From Lophius americanus (taxonomy: Eukaryota; Chordata; Actinopteri; Lophiiformes; Lophiidae), in NCBI GenBank assembly GCA_037951165.1, contig JBBDHG010000097.1, positions 952,001-1,016,000 on the forward strand: a DNA stretch of 64,000 bases, read 5' to 3'. The position numbers were made by a program, and so were the translations under genes. Position 1 is the stretch's first letter, and each line of letters begins with the position of its first letter. The notes beneath the pieces are model-generated. The model had not been told where the DNA came from. It made no database searches and saw only the letters and a list, made by a program, of their open reading frames with translations. Below, piece by piece: positions 52,400 to 64,000 of this stretch.

Positions 52400-53480
52400 T
52401 CTCCAAGGACCCCCGTTGCAAGATTTTTTTCCTGATATCTCTCATTTTCTCTCTTCTTCCTCCATCTATGGTCTTTTCCTTTCATTTGAACAACCTTTCC
52501 TCAAACAAAACATTTGTCTGGGAAGGGACAATGCGTTAATAGTGGTAGGTAAAAGAGAGATATGGTGTTTGAAGGGAGGAGTGAGAGAATAGGGGTAAAG
52601 AATCCTAAAGACTGGTCGACCTCCTGCTTCCTTAAAACAAACAAAAAAAAGTGCATAAATGGGAGGATGTTGGCAGAGGTACGGCACTGGCTCTGTGGGG
52701 GGAGAAGAGGCAGCAAACCTATCCTGCCTCTGGGGGCTGGGGGGAGATAGACGCACAGATATAATAGTTGATATGTGTTTAACAATAACTGGGAAGGAAA
52801 ATGCTGAAGGAGGAAGAGAGAAGATGGCACACAGAGAGGAGGGACTGAACGGGCCTGTAATCTAGGTAGATAGAGAGAAGAAAAATGAGGAGGATAAAAC
52901 AAACTGGCTGTTTATTTTACATCATCATGAAGAGATAAATGAAAGACAAGACCATGAGGATAAATGGGTGGGATGATGGCAACTTGAAGACAGCGGAAAA
53001 ATGATAGAAAAATAGTTTAGCATTTTTCTCTTTTCTACCAAGTGCGCCAATAATGAATGTTTACTTGTACGAAAAGCGATGCAGTATTTGAAGTTGTACT
53101 GTAGATGTAAATGAGATTGTGATGACACCCCCTGTCATCACAATCTCATTCACATGAGGCAGTGTGAAAAAATTAGGAGGTAGGGAGTGAGCATTAAACC
53201 ATAATTTAACAAGTGAATAAATGGAGAAAGGACGGAGGGAAGACTAGAGGGGGGCCTGATGAAGGGACAAAGCGGGGAGCCCCAGATCTAAGCCATACCA
53301 CTCCTCCTGCACTCCTACCTAGGAAAAGGGGGATTTGCTCACCCTGGGAGGGATGGAGAGACGCAGGGAGGTTGGGGAAGGGGAGATGCGGAGAGCAGGA
53401 AGAACACTGAGGGGGGGGTGAGTTATAGAGGGAGGACTGGGGGATGAAGGAAAAACAGATCAAGAGGGGAAAAAGAGGGA
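52400..53480. other. Purine-rich, low-complexity intron stretch
   Basis: GA- and GGGA-rich sequence produces several unconvincing open frames on both strands, with Pro/Ser/Leu-rich products on the minus strand. G-runs near 53346-53380 could form a G-quadruplex. No gene is supported. Confidence 0.7.
53110..53150. repeat. Perfect 18-bp inverted repeat, CCCCC loop
   Basis: AATGAGATTGTGATGACA (53110-53127) and TGTCATCACAATCTCATT (53133-53150) are exact reverse complements around five C. Confidence 0.97.
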
Positions 53481-54252
53481 GATTTATCTATTGAGTGACA
53501 AAAATACCCACTATGCACCCAGTTACTGAAGCTCAGGAGACTCGATGTGGAGACGCATTTTCAAAGCACGCAAACGGTTCACACTCCCATAATGTGACAT
53601 TTTTTTCCCTTCCAATAACAATTACCAACTGGAATATTTTCCTGTTCTCATATTTAAAAGAAAACTTGAATACAAATCGTTGAGAAGTTTTGAAACCATA
53701 CAATTATTATATAAACAAATCCATCCATCTTTCTCTATTTATATTTGTGGCTTGGTGTAACATCAGTTTAGAACACGTGAACAGAACTACAGCAAACTCG
53801 ACACAAAACCGCGTGCTGTTTCTGATTCACTGCGGTGTGCATCCGCGTTGTCTACTATCTTTACTGCCATATCTGCCATATACATCAGTGTGTGTGTTTG
53901 TACCGTGTGCCTTCCACTGAAGTCGAACACCATGCAGCCAGCATGTGTATATGTGAATTGAGCACTGTTAAATCCATACAGTTAGTGTTTATCAAGGACA
54001 GGTGATTCAAAAATATGAAATGTATCATACAATAGTAATTAACATAGCACATGTTTATTTACAGGCTGTTGCTGTTCAGATGGTAAGAATATATCCGTCC
54101 TTTTTTTTGCTACATTTGATACCTCAGTGGAAATCTCTGGTCAGGGCCACAGGAGCATAACGTGAAAATAAAGCGAGAGGCATTTAGTACTGACATGACA
54201 GCCGTAATGGCTCAACCCAACACATCACCTCCCTAAGTCTACCCACACTCAC

Positions 54253-54279
54253 TGACTTCACTCACAACTAGTGAAGTCA
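54253..54279. repeat. Short hairpin, 10-bp perfect arms
   Basis: TGACTTCACT and AGTGAAGTCA flank CACAACT. Confidence 0.9.
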
Positions 54280-54997
54280 CTACTCAGTAAAAGTAAGAAA
54301 TGGACATAATCAAACTTTTAGGGCCACAGCTTCAGGAAGATCACTTCTGGAGTTTCTAAATAAATTGTATTATTTAAAAAGATAATATTCCAAATGGTTG
54401 GACTCTCAGATCGTAGCACTCACTTTATTTAATACTTTTCTTAGTCTGTGGTTCTAAAACTGTTTCCTATAAAGTTGAAAAATGCATATAAAGACAAAGA
54501 AAGCACAACTTATAATTCTCGCTTTCCCCTTTTACGTGCTACATTTTCAATGTTTATAATCCATTACTAGATTCATGACGAAGTAACATTTCTGTCATTT
54601 CGTAACAATAATTAAACAGCATTGTCGACACAATTGTAACAGATACAACTGGCTCAGTTCTTCTTACCTCTTCTACGGTTTTTAGTATGTGTGCATCTGC
54701 TAAACTTCAACCAGGAATTTATGTGGATTTCTGGCATTCAGTATCCAAACTTCCGGGTCTATGACACTGTGATTGCAATTGTTGTTTGTGGTTTACGGTT
54801 ATTATCAGTTACAGTTAAACAGGAACACTGAACACAATTTTGTTTTAATCACCAGAGGCTTATTTCATGGAACTTTTTCCTGATGAGTATTACGGACTAT
54901 AGAGCTAGTAGAGGTACGCACCCGGCTCTCTAGTTGAAAGGCTTTCTGGATTTTCAGTTGTTGAAGTTTTGTTTAACTAAACAATAACCAATAAAAA

Positions 54998-54998
54998 A

Positions 54999-55031
<33 letters not shown>

Positions 55032-55073
55032 TATATATATATATTTATATATATATATATATATGTATATATA
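54998..55073. repeat. (AT)n with TTTAT interruptions
   Basis: Alternating AT runs in units of about 14-16 bp separated by TTTAT. 53500-55900 is otherwise AT-rich intron with no gene. Confidence 0.95.
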
Positions 55074-55904
55074 AAATAATAATGTACATGATAGAGTAGG
55101 AACTTTTCTTTAACTCATGTCTATTTGAGGACAGTGCTAAAAGGTAAGCATTAAATATAAATATTACATTAAAAACTGCTCATGTTAACCAAAATTGACT
55201 CAGCCTTCACCTTATTTAAGGGGCGACTGCGATAGAGCTGCATTCTGGGAGATGCCAGGCTCCTTTATAATCTACCAGCAGGCTTTCACAGCTGCCTGTC
55301 AGTAAACCTACAGACATGTATACACTCACATTAGCACAAGGACGCCGTGAGGGAAGAATTCTATGTGTACACGAGAGCCAAATACCAGAAACATGCAACA
55401 TAAACACAACTCCCAAAACAGAAACTACCTATCTTCCTCGTCCATTCTCTCCACGTTTCTCAAGCAGCATAGCAGAGTTGTTGTTTTTTAAAAAGACCCT
55501 AGCAGATCACATCATTTGTCTTTCTTTCAGGTTTCTCTCTCTTACTGTAGTTTCCTCTCAACTCAAAACTCAATTAGTCAATTAGTTCCAGATCGCTAAG
55601 TGTTAAACAGCAGGATGGGAGCGCGTAAACACACTCCACACTCCATTAGGACTCCATAAGTACTATACAACCCAAAAAACCCTTGGTACACAGGTACCCA
55701 CATGCTCCCAGATTAGTTGATTTAAACTTTTACGCAATTGATGTGCTCTTTAAAAACAGTATGCACATTAACACAATTCTGCACAAATTGCACCCCAATA
55801 CAGAATGTGTTCAATACCCTTATCCCCCTCTCATTTGAAATGGATGGACACACATTGGTCATGTTTACTTACTTTATTGCCTTCATGGATTTTTATTCTA
55901 ATCT

Positions 55905-57000
55905 ACTCAACATAACTTTATTTATGAACACATTTAAAAAACAACAGTTTTCCAAAGTGCTGTAAGGTCCGTAAATTGCATAGGCACATGATTAAAACAA
56001 AAGGTTTAAGGTTTAGGAAAGCAATGAGACCATAAATAAATACATTTCCAGCAACTCATCCTGGATGAAAAGCCAAGGAATAAAAATTTGTCTTAAGGTG
56101 AGATTTAAAAATAGACAAAGTTGAGGTTACCCTTAAATGAGAGGGCAGCTCATTCCACAGTTTAGGGGCTGCATCAGAGAAAGCTCGGTCTCCCCACATT
56201 TTCAGTTTCAATTTAGGGACGACCAGAGACAACTGGTCAGCTGACCTCAGTGACCTTGAGGGAGTATATGTCTGTTGGAGGACAAAAATGTATGTGGGTG
56301 CTGACCCGTTTCAAGATTTAAAACAAACATAAAAACCTTAAAATGAATCCTAACACGTTCTAGTAGCCAATGAAGGGAAGCTCAAATGGGGAAAATGTGC
56401 TCAAACTTGCGTGGGCATGTTAAAAGCCGAGCGGCGGCATTTTGAACCAGCTGTAGATGTGATGGGGAGGTCTGCTACACGCTAAAATAAAGTGCAATAC
56501 AAAAGTCCAGGTGGGTTGTCATAAAACACAAATAAGCTTTTCACAGTCATTAGAGGTTAAAAAGGTCTTAACCTTAGATAGAGCATCAACTGATATAAAA
56601 CCAGATTTAATCACAGAGTTTATCTGTTTATCAAGTTTAGAAATCACTGTTCATTTTGAGGCCAAGGTTTTAAACAGCGAATTTTAAAAATGGCTGCAGG
56701 GAGCCCAGGTAAGTAGCAGAGGCATCAATGGTACCACTAAGTCCAAACACCATGACTTCAGTTTTGCTATCATTAAAATGTAAAAAGTCAAGGACCATCC
56801 AGTCTTTGATATCTTTCAGACACTCCAGCATTGAATTCAGAGAATTCAGAGAACTGGAATCATTTATTTTCAGTGGCATGTAAATTTGTGAGTCATCAGC
56901 GTGGAAATGATGGGAGAGGCCGTGCTTCCCTAAAAGGAGCAGATGAAGGAAAAAAGGATTGGTTCAAGAATGGACCCTTGGAGACTCCACATGGAAAAGG
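55905..57000 (-). mobile_element. Rex/L2-type LINE relic (RT and 3' UTR)
   Basis: On the minus strand the RT core begins near 56980 with QGSILEPILF. A remnant of the catalytic loop (HADDSQIYMPL) lies near 56890. It continues with CLKDIKDWMV and FNDSKTEVMVFG. The C-terminal reading GDRAFSDAAPKLWNELP, then SHLRVTSTLSIFKSHL and KTNFYSLAFHPG, ends near 56065. The 3' UTR ends with TTCATAAATAAAGTT near 55915. Frameshifts lie between blocks. Residue Y of YADD is H here. It is an internally decayed, 5'-truncated copy. Confidence 0.88.
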
Positions 57001-57304
57001 GGCTATGGAAGAGAATAAACAACTTCCAATGAGAAGGATGAGAGAGAAAACCATTGTGAAATATAAATACCAATGACTGGAACAAAATTTTACAGAACAG
57101 AATAAAATAACATTTTTTTTAAATCACAAAACTGACCATCATGTGTCATTAAACTACTCCCACGGACAAGTGGAGTGTTTATAAATGTGTGTGTGCATCT
57201 GTGAGCACACACAGCAGTGAAGTAGGACTGAGCCGGTTAAAAGCCTTCATGGTCTTTGAGAATTAAAACACACACGCTCCAGCGCTCAGTGGTGTATTTT
57301 GACA

Positions 57305-57400
57305 GTGTGTGAAGACCATGGGTAAAGCACTTAAGCTGCAGTAATTAGCCTGATCGGCGAGACAAAGGAAGGTTCTTTTTTTTCATCCCATCACTTCAGA
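57305..57400. promoter_or_regulatory. Possible conserved noncoding element
   Basis: GCACTTAAGCTGCAGTAATT then AGCCTGATCGGCGAGACAAA is repeat-free, complex sequence between repeats. AGCACTTAA resembles an NKX-type site and GTAATTAGC a homeodomain site. Weak. Confidence 0.2.
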
Positions 57401-57789
57401 AACTGGCATGACACACTAAGACACACTGACAGGAGGAAAATAAGCACACATGACTGATATGTCTGTTATGTCCAAACGAACACCCAGAGGGATTGACTAA
57501 TTTTGAGCTAAGTGTTAATAATGCAAACACTGTATGTCTGTGTGATTTTGGCCAGCAAGGGTAAGCTGGCAACAAGCAGCGTGATTGTTGTTACGTAACA
57601 AACATTGAATAAACTCTACAGAAAACATATGTCCTCTCTGTGTGTCCTGCTTTCTAAACTCAACTGCATCTCTCTTTTAAGACTTTGAGAGAGTAGGATG
57701 AAACTGGAGGATAACAGAAGGCTGACATATGGTGGACAGAGTTTTCAGATTTATTTTAATGAATTTGATATCTCAATTCTCAAAACGTT

Positions 57790-58330
57790 TTCAATCAGAT
57801 GATTAGGGTCCTAGCACTTGAATTGCAAGGAATTCTTATTATTTCCTTTTTCCGACAAGGATCACCATTTTGGCAGCTTTCCCATCCCCGAGAACTCAGG
57901 AAACTTTGCACACTCATCAGGTGGTGCGAAAATTGATGTACTTGGGGGTCGCGGCAAAATTGCTCTAGAGCGCATCATACAAATTTTCGAAAGACCACCC
58001 CCAATGGACCTACTTTATCCTAGAAGCACAAAAGTTGGTAAAACATGTTTATCGTATCAGAATTTACCAACATGTAATTTGGTGTTAATGCGCCAACCCA
58101 ACAGGAAGTCGGCCATTTTTACTTCAATGGCAGTTGTTTTGCAATTTTTTGCCTTTTTCAGGTTTTATTTTCGAACAAACTCCTCCTAGATCAAATTGAA
58201 ATTTTTAACTCGGCCAACTATCGTCCGATTTGCCCAAAAGTCACGGGTAGGATCAGAGTCTGACGTTGAAGAGGCCTACCTGAAAATATTCCGCTTTTGT
58301 CATAGCACCACCTAGCGGTACATAGAAATG
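57790..58330 (+). repeat. Fish dispersed repeat related to the 59.3-60.1 kb array
   Basis: It contains CAACAGGAAGTCGGCCATTT, AGGATCAGAGTCTGACG, GAAAATATTCCGC and CATAGCACCACCTAGCGGTA. The order (GGATCA-GTCT, CCTGA-ATATT, GCACCACCT) matches the tandem units further on. No protein is seen, although the 123-codon plus frame at 57818-58189 crosses it. Confidence 0.65.
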
Positions 58331-59339
58331 TCATGTTTAACAATTTTACACATTACTCCAAGGCTATAAATCCAAAACAGTTCAATGTGGGATCAAGACA
58401 GTAGAAACACCATACGAAATGTAAAATGTAGCTACCTTCGTGGTCTTCAACATACATACTCAACCACTTCTGTACAATTCATAGTTCTCTTCAAGTGAGG
58501 CTTAAACACGGGCAGATTTAGAGAAATAATCAGAAGTCAGCGTGAGGGACCTTGTTGAGCACAGCACGTAGAGCTGTGAGAAAAACAAAGAAAGACTGCA
58601 AAGAAATGCCATATATCCCACAAATCTGACTCCACAGCCATGATATAGGAATCAAAACGTAAAGAAATTTGTCCGGCTTCGTATAATCCCAGAATGGAAC
58701 TATACAACCTTATCGTTTAGGCTGGGGAGCGCCTTGAGCACATAATGCTGTATCTCCCGGTTCCATTCACTTCCATTCAAAAATCCCATCGGCTCAACCT
58801 CTTCCCGATAAACAATATGTATTTTCATCTCGCTCAAAAGGTATTATTTCTTAACTTAATCTGGAAAAAAAGTAGATCTCTGCGGAGAACAGACTCTTGT
58901 GGTTGCTTTCATACCATTGTTTCCAGGATAGGACCTACGGGGTGAGCTACAACATTACCGGTTTGGACCTTTCCCTCACAGCTCTTACAGCCATACTCAA
59001 TGCACTGAAGGGGAGACATGATCTCCAGCTGCTGATACATTAAAAGGGAGGAGGGGAAGGGGGGGTCCTGCTCCCTCCATGACAAGCAGTTAAAGGGGTA
59101 ATCCGTGGAATAAATTAATTTATCCATCCATCCATCCATGAACATTGACTAGATTATAATGCTATGTAATTTTGACCATCCCACACACACTGGCCATTCA
59201 GCCAAATGATTATGACCACTTGCTACATAGCCTCAGCTATCACATCGTGACTAGTATAATCTGCCAAAACATAACCACTGACAAAATAGCCAAATCTAGG
59301 GTATCATAACTGCTGGGCAATTAGACAAGTCATTGGAAA

Positions 59340-60112
59340 CAGTTACTACACACAGACCATAAACAAAGGCTCATCCATAACTTGGAAGGCATGACCATGG
59401 CGCCATAAAACTCGCCATTTAACCTATGAGCTCTAAATAACACTTTCCTTTGTCCTATGTCACCCAAACTTCACATGTCTAATGATAGTCCCGCCCTGAA
59501 GATGCCCGTGTGACAATATTCCGTTACAGTGACAGCACCACCTGTTGGCTGCCAGGAAGTGTGAATTAATTGACTATTATCCTGATCAAGATAAAATGTT
59601 GTGATAACATTTGCCAAGCATAGAGGGTGAAAAGTTATCAAAGGATTTTTTCCTTAACGAAACGGCGTGGTTAGGTGCCACAAAAATTGCCATTTAACCC
59701 AGTTTGCATTGTCCAATCCGTCCCAAACTTCACATGTAGGATCAATGTCCCACCTTGAAGATCCCTATGTGACAATATTCCATTACAGTGACATTGCCAC
59801 CTGCTGCCACCAGGAAGTGAGACTCTATTGAAAATAATCCCTATCAAAATCACATGTGGTGAAAACAAAAGCCCGCTAATGAGGGTGGTAAGTCAATAAA
59901 GGTTTATCCCTGACTTGGAATGCGTGGCTACGGCTAAGTGAAACTAGCCATTAAACACGTGAGCTCAAAACGATACTTTCTACTGTCCAATCCATCCCAA
60001 ACTTTGCAAGATGGATCAGAGTCTCGCCCTGAAGATTCTCATGTGACAATATTGGTCACAGTGACAGTGCCACCTGCTGTCAACAGGAAGTGACGCTCCA
60101 TCGAATTTGGTG
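59340..60112 (+). repeat. Three-unit tandem repeat (~260-275 bp) with CTCF-like cores
   Basis: The anchor CCCAAACTT starts at 59463, 59722 and 59997, giving periods of 259 and 275 bp. Each unit then carries TGACAATATT, ACAGTGACA, a GCACCACCTGTTGG or GCCACCTGCTG core, and CAGGAAGTG. Units differ by many substitutions, so it is old. The core resembles the reverse-oriented CTCF motif. Confidence 0.85.
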
Positions 60113-60634
60113 ATTGGAACATTGAAAGGTTTATGCTGCGGCGTCCTTGTTGAGTACGCGAGAGGTTTCAGTAATCTCCCAGGTGGGAGTTTGCGAGGGC
60201 CCTTCATCATTTCTTGCAATTTTAATTATTACTGTGTTTGCTGTATGTCGGTCGGATAGGGTATAGTTTGGATCGGGTGTGTTGACAAATAAAAGTTTTC
60301 ATCCACGCAGGATGAGTATTCAATAACCACTGAATTATACGGATGAGCCAAATATAACAATTTAGTTTTTATGGAGTTTTAAGATGATTATAGAAAATAA
60401 TCTAATTAATTACATGCATTGTAAATAATTAATCAAATGCTATCAAAATTAATCACATACAAAATAATTGATTAAAAATGGCAAAATTATTAGAAAGAAA
60501 TTTCTTAATTGACCATCAACATGGTTTTATAATTCAGTTTCACCCAAAACCTTTAACTTTAACTAAATTAATTAAAAAACCTTATATTCTTAAAATACAA
60601 CAAATAGATTTTTCATCTAAAATATATTACTAAT

Positions 60635-60635
<1 letters not shown>

Positions 60636-60671
<36 letters not shown>

Positions 60672-61168
60672 ATTTAATTTAAAACGCACTTCACATTTGG
60701 ATCAAATCTCAAAGTGCTACAAAGTAAAAGCAGATAAAAGTATCAATAAAAAATATAATAATAATTATATAAAAATATGAACAAAAAGCAGCAATGTTAA
60801 ATAAAATGTATAGGTTCTGCTAAAAAGGAAAGTTCTTTTTTAAAAGTCTCAGTCGTCTGTGGAGCCCTCAGATGGTCAGCGAGGGCATTCCACAGACGGG
60901 GGGCAGCAGAACAGAAGGCCCGATCACCCACGGTGCCAAGCTTAGTCCGGGGAAGGAGGACGCGGTATGAGTGTGTAGAACGGAGGGATCGTGTTGTGGT
61001 CAGTGGGGTGAGTAGTTCTTTTAGGTAGGGGGGTGCGTTGCCATGGATGCCTTTTGGAGATGGGAAGCCAATGACGGGAATGAAGAATGGGGTTGATGTG
61101 TTAGTGTTTACGAACTCTCATCACGATCCTTGCAGCACGGTTTTGAAGTCTTTGAAGACTGTCCCAGG
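60636..61168 (-). mobile_element. L2-type LINE 3' end, longest copy
   Basis: On the minus strand it reads QRLQNRAARIVMRVRKH near 61155. It continues with HINPILHSRHWLPISK and the same C-terminal reading and 3' UTR as 2496-2868. The tail is (AAT)n at 60640-60670. A stop after the RKH stretch shows it is dead. Confidence 0.88.
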
Positions 61169-61171
61169 GAT

Positions 61172-61226
61172 AAGAAAAGATAAGATAAGATAAACCTTTA
61201 TTAGTCCCACAACGGGGAAATTGCAT
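61172..61226 (-). mobile_element. LINE 3' tail of a different family (GATAA-tailed)
   Basis: On the plus strand: AGATAAGATAAGATAAACC then TTTATTAGTCCCACAACGGG. This is the reverse complement of the common fish LINE tail ending in (TTATC)n. It abuts the L2 copy, suggesting nested or adjacent insertion. Confidence 0.65.
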
Positions 61227-61530
61227 AGTTGGGGGGGTGATACTCAAACCTTGAGTTACTAAAATGGAACGACTGCAGAAATTACATGGAACACGTGTAT
61301 CAACTTTTCTAAGGCGATCTTGAAAAGAAAGATTTCCATCAACTTGGCCAACTTAAACCTTGTCATCTCCTGCTTTTTTTTTCAGTTTTATAGCCAGTTC
61401 CTGCTGTTGGAGTGTGGAAGAGAGCAATCCAAGCTACTGTGGACATTAACAATTCCAGTAACATATGAGGTCAAGGGTGCCAGTGTGATTAACCTACTTT
61501 TTTTGTCACATAATTTTTTCCTAAAATTAT

Positions 61531-61946
61531 TAGAGGTGTGGCGATTGATTGATTGGCCGGCCGATTGATCGGCACCGGGAGGCCTATTTCGATTAAATCG
61601 GCAATGAGCAGCTTCACTCAGCGGATCCTGTGGCGGTTACACACATGCGCCGTACAAGCACACCAAGCATGAGCTACAGCGGCTCCAGAAATCTCGCATG
61701 TAAACCAGAAAACACCAGGGAACACAAAGATTACATTTTGTAACACCAGTAAGGACAAACTAAGTTGTGGAGGAACAACCCCCAAAATGTTTAGCACAAC
61801 AAACTTAATCACACATTTCAAATGCAATCACCCCAAAAAATTAGAGCACTTAAAATAAGTTACTCAGTTATGATTTTAAAACTTAGGGAAAAAAATTGGC
61901 CAAGAAATCAGAATCAGCCAAGAAAATTGCAATTGGTGTACCTCTA
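61531..61946 (+). mobile_element. Small hAT relic with BED zinc-finger remnant
   Basis: The ends TAGAGGTGTGGCGATTG and the reverse complement of the right end, TAGAGGTACACCAATTG, form an imperfect 17-bp terminal inverted repeat. Between them the plus strand (about 61717-61858) encodes a BED-finger-like stretch: FCNTSKDKLSCGG, MFSTTNLITHFK, CNHPKKLEHLK and a stop. The second zinc cysteine of the usual CxxC is Ser here (CNTS), so the finger is probably broken. The catalytic transposase domain is absent. No clear 8-bp duplication is seen. Confidence 0.75.
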
Positions 61947-61949
61947 AAA

Positions 61950-64000
61950 AAGTAGTTAAAGGGTTTTAATGTTATTTTGACGACCTTACTTTTTGAGGAC
62001 CTGAGGACACCCAGAAACGGAGATTAGAACTTAGAAGTCAAAAATTAGTTGAACCAAATATGGTTACAGAAATAAGTGCCAGGAGGTAGAGGTGGAGAGT
62101 CAATGGAGATTGAGGAGGAGGCAAAGACAGCTAGAGCGAAATGAAAGAGAGGCTCACTGGAGCTGGGCCAGGCCTGAACAAAGAACTACAGTAACAGTCC
62201 ACTGGCCTTACAGCTGCTGTCTGCACACAAACCCAGGGACCTTGTATTAGTGTGTATGTGTGTGCATGTGTCGGTGTGCTGCTGTGAGGGTCCCCATAGG
62301 TGTCCACCCTTTCAGCAGTCATACTGCCAACTCCACCCCCAATCTCCAGCTCCTCCTGCAGAGAGGAGATGGGCAGTGGAGGGCAGGAGAGGAGAAGCTC
62401 AGAAGAACAGGGAGACAAAAGGGACAGTTATAATGGATGAAAATTTGTTTGCAAACCAAAACCCTAGACTGTGACCCCTTTACCACAGAATGGCCAAAAC
62501 TTTACTTGGACAGTTAAGTCTACTTCTGTCCATAATAATTAAAAAATAAATAAACTCATCGGACAGTGAATAATAATACCACATAATGATTAATAAGGGA
62601 TAAGCAGACAGATCGATTAATTTCCATGGAAGGAAACTTTTTGGGCAGCACTAATGTGAGAACCTATGAGTAAATATCTGTACTATCAACATTAAAAAAA
62701 ATAACGTTTGTTTATGTCACTGATATAAGACGAAATTCGTATATTAGAAATAACAATTACAGTTGTGTAGAAAAAAGTCATCGCCTCACCAGCAGATACA
62801 ATTCATTAATCAGCGCCAACACCTCAAACTCAAACTTTTTCATGAAAAGGTACATCTATATTGTGGTTTGGCCTTTTGTTCTCATGACAACAATGATAAA
62901 GTGGTCTATATACTAACTTCAGAAACCAGGTAAAGGAGTAGCAAAGAGGAATTTTTGTAAAAACCGTGGTCAAAGGCTCCCCACTTCATACCTTGCTATT
63001 ATGTTTTCAGCCTATTAGCCAACACTTACCACTATTGAGTTCTGTTCTACATGAAGATTTATTCACTGTATGTTTTCATGCCTGCATTCATCATCACCAT
63101 CTCTTTGTTTACTTACAATCCTAGTATAACACATTGTTTGTATGATGGTGTATTGTGATATTCTGTGGTGTTGATCTTTAAAAGTTGCATCAACAACTAC
63201 TGGCTTAGAGTCCAGACTACAACAGTTTTAATTGTTCTTGTGGATCCATTTGCACGTGGCGTATTTTCAAATCGTTATCGTAAAAAGGTGGATTTTTAAA
63301 AAGGAATAAAGAAACTTTCCTGTTTGTTTTAAGAAAAACTGGTGTCCTTTTAACAGTGCCCCAAACAAACAGGCACACACACCAATTCTCACGAATGGAA
63401 GACCTCCTGCTGTTGTTATTAAAGGTATCCTTGACAATGAGGTGGACTGTCACTACAGAACCTCTGAACATTAGTAACCCTATTCAAACACACACGCTCA
63501 CACACACGCTCACACACACACTCACAGCTGCACTTGTTTTTTGTCTGTTTGAGAATGGACCACATACAACAAATCAAAGTACGATCAAGAATTGCACAGA
63601 TTTACAGAAACCTGTCAAACTGATGAATGACAGGAAATTATATAATCGCAGATTTAAATGTTTTCTCTTTACAAACTGCTCTCTCTCATGTTTTGCACAG
63701 TGAAAGCAGATGAGGTGTAGTCATGCTCATTGAGTGTGTTTCTTTTAGGGACCGTGACTGTACATTGAGCTCAGTGCTCACAGCAGTGCACAGGGACTGC
63801 TGTGTACTCTCAATCTGTATGCATGATGTGGAAGTGTTTGTGTCAGGCAGAAAGTGTGTGCGAGATAGACAGGCACAGAAAACGAGAGAAAGACGATGGT
63901 GAGTTGTGTGTGTCTGGAGTGTGCATCTGAATCTGTGTGAGTTCAGTTGTGTACGTGTACGTTTGGTCCAGGTGCTGGGACCTGTGTGTCCCTGGGCAGG
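61950..64000. other. Intron end segment without recognised gene
   Basis: It holds short GA- and CA-rich patches and (CACACACGCT) units near 63485-63520. The last 300 bp are GT-rich. I see no exon with convincing splice sites. Confidence 0.6.

Noticed and set aside
52466..52902. Pro/Leu-rich minus frames
   Set aside because: Purine-rich low-complexity DNA read on the opposite strand.
56831..57076. 81-codon plus frame
   Set aside because: It is the antisense of the Rex/L2 RT relic on the minus strand.

Overview
This 64 kb window looks like intronic DNA from a teleost fish. Three things suggest a bony fish: very dense (CA/GT)n microsatellites, fish-type retroposons (tRNA-headed SINEs with LINE-derived tails, L2/Rex-type LINE 3' ends, an RTE-like LINE, a Penelope-like element, Tc1 and hAT fragments), and one recognisable vertebrate gene with conserved splice sites. 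I see no prokaryotic gene, operon, CRISPR array, rRNA or functional tRNA.

The only host gene I can support is on the minus strand. Two consecutive small coding exons (22649-22780, then 18999-19114) encode the C-terminal C2H2 zinc fingers of the ZNF423/ZNF521 (OAZ/EHZF) family of EBF- and SMAD-interacting transcription factors. I lean towards znf423, from memory of the C-terminus. Both exons have GT/AG borders and matching phases. The large upstream exon with most of the fingers lies beyond 64000. The tiny last coding exon was not found and probably lies before position 1. The window is therefore about 41 kb of upstream intron, exon, 3.5 kb intron, exon, and about 19 kb of downstream intron.

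Layout by region. At 1-8.3 kb there are GT arrays, an L2 3' end, three SINE copies, and copy 1 of a roughly 500 bp dispersed repeat. At 13-18.6 kb there is a Tc1 relic, a 2.6 kb RTE-like LINE relic and a second L2 end. The two exons lie at 19-22.8 kb. At 21.5-34 kb there are MITE-like copies, a 19-bp perfect hairpin, a GTGC/GAAA compound microsatellite, two RFX-like X-boxes and a 650 bp hAT MITE with terminal repeats and a near-perfect 8-bp target duplication. At 37-46 kb there are SINEs, a hAT-like element enclosing copy 2 of the dispersed repeat, and a Penelope-like fragment with its GIY-YIG region. The 46-55 kb stretch is richest in microsatellites and also holds two candidate conserved noncoding elements. 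At 55.9-62 kb there is a Rex/L2 RT relic, a three-unit tandem repeat with CTCF-like cores, an L2 end abutting another LINE tail, and a small hAT relic with a BED zinc-finger remnant.

I found no new multi-gene system. The points most worth a second look are the dispersed repeat and its position inside a hAT-like element, the perfect short hairpins, the tandem CTCF-like repeat, the X-box pair, the candidate enhancer at 47 kb and the missing last exon.
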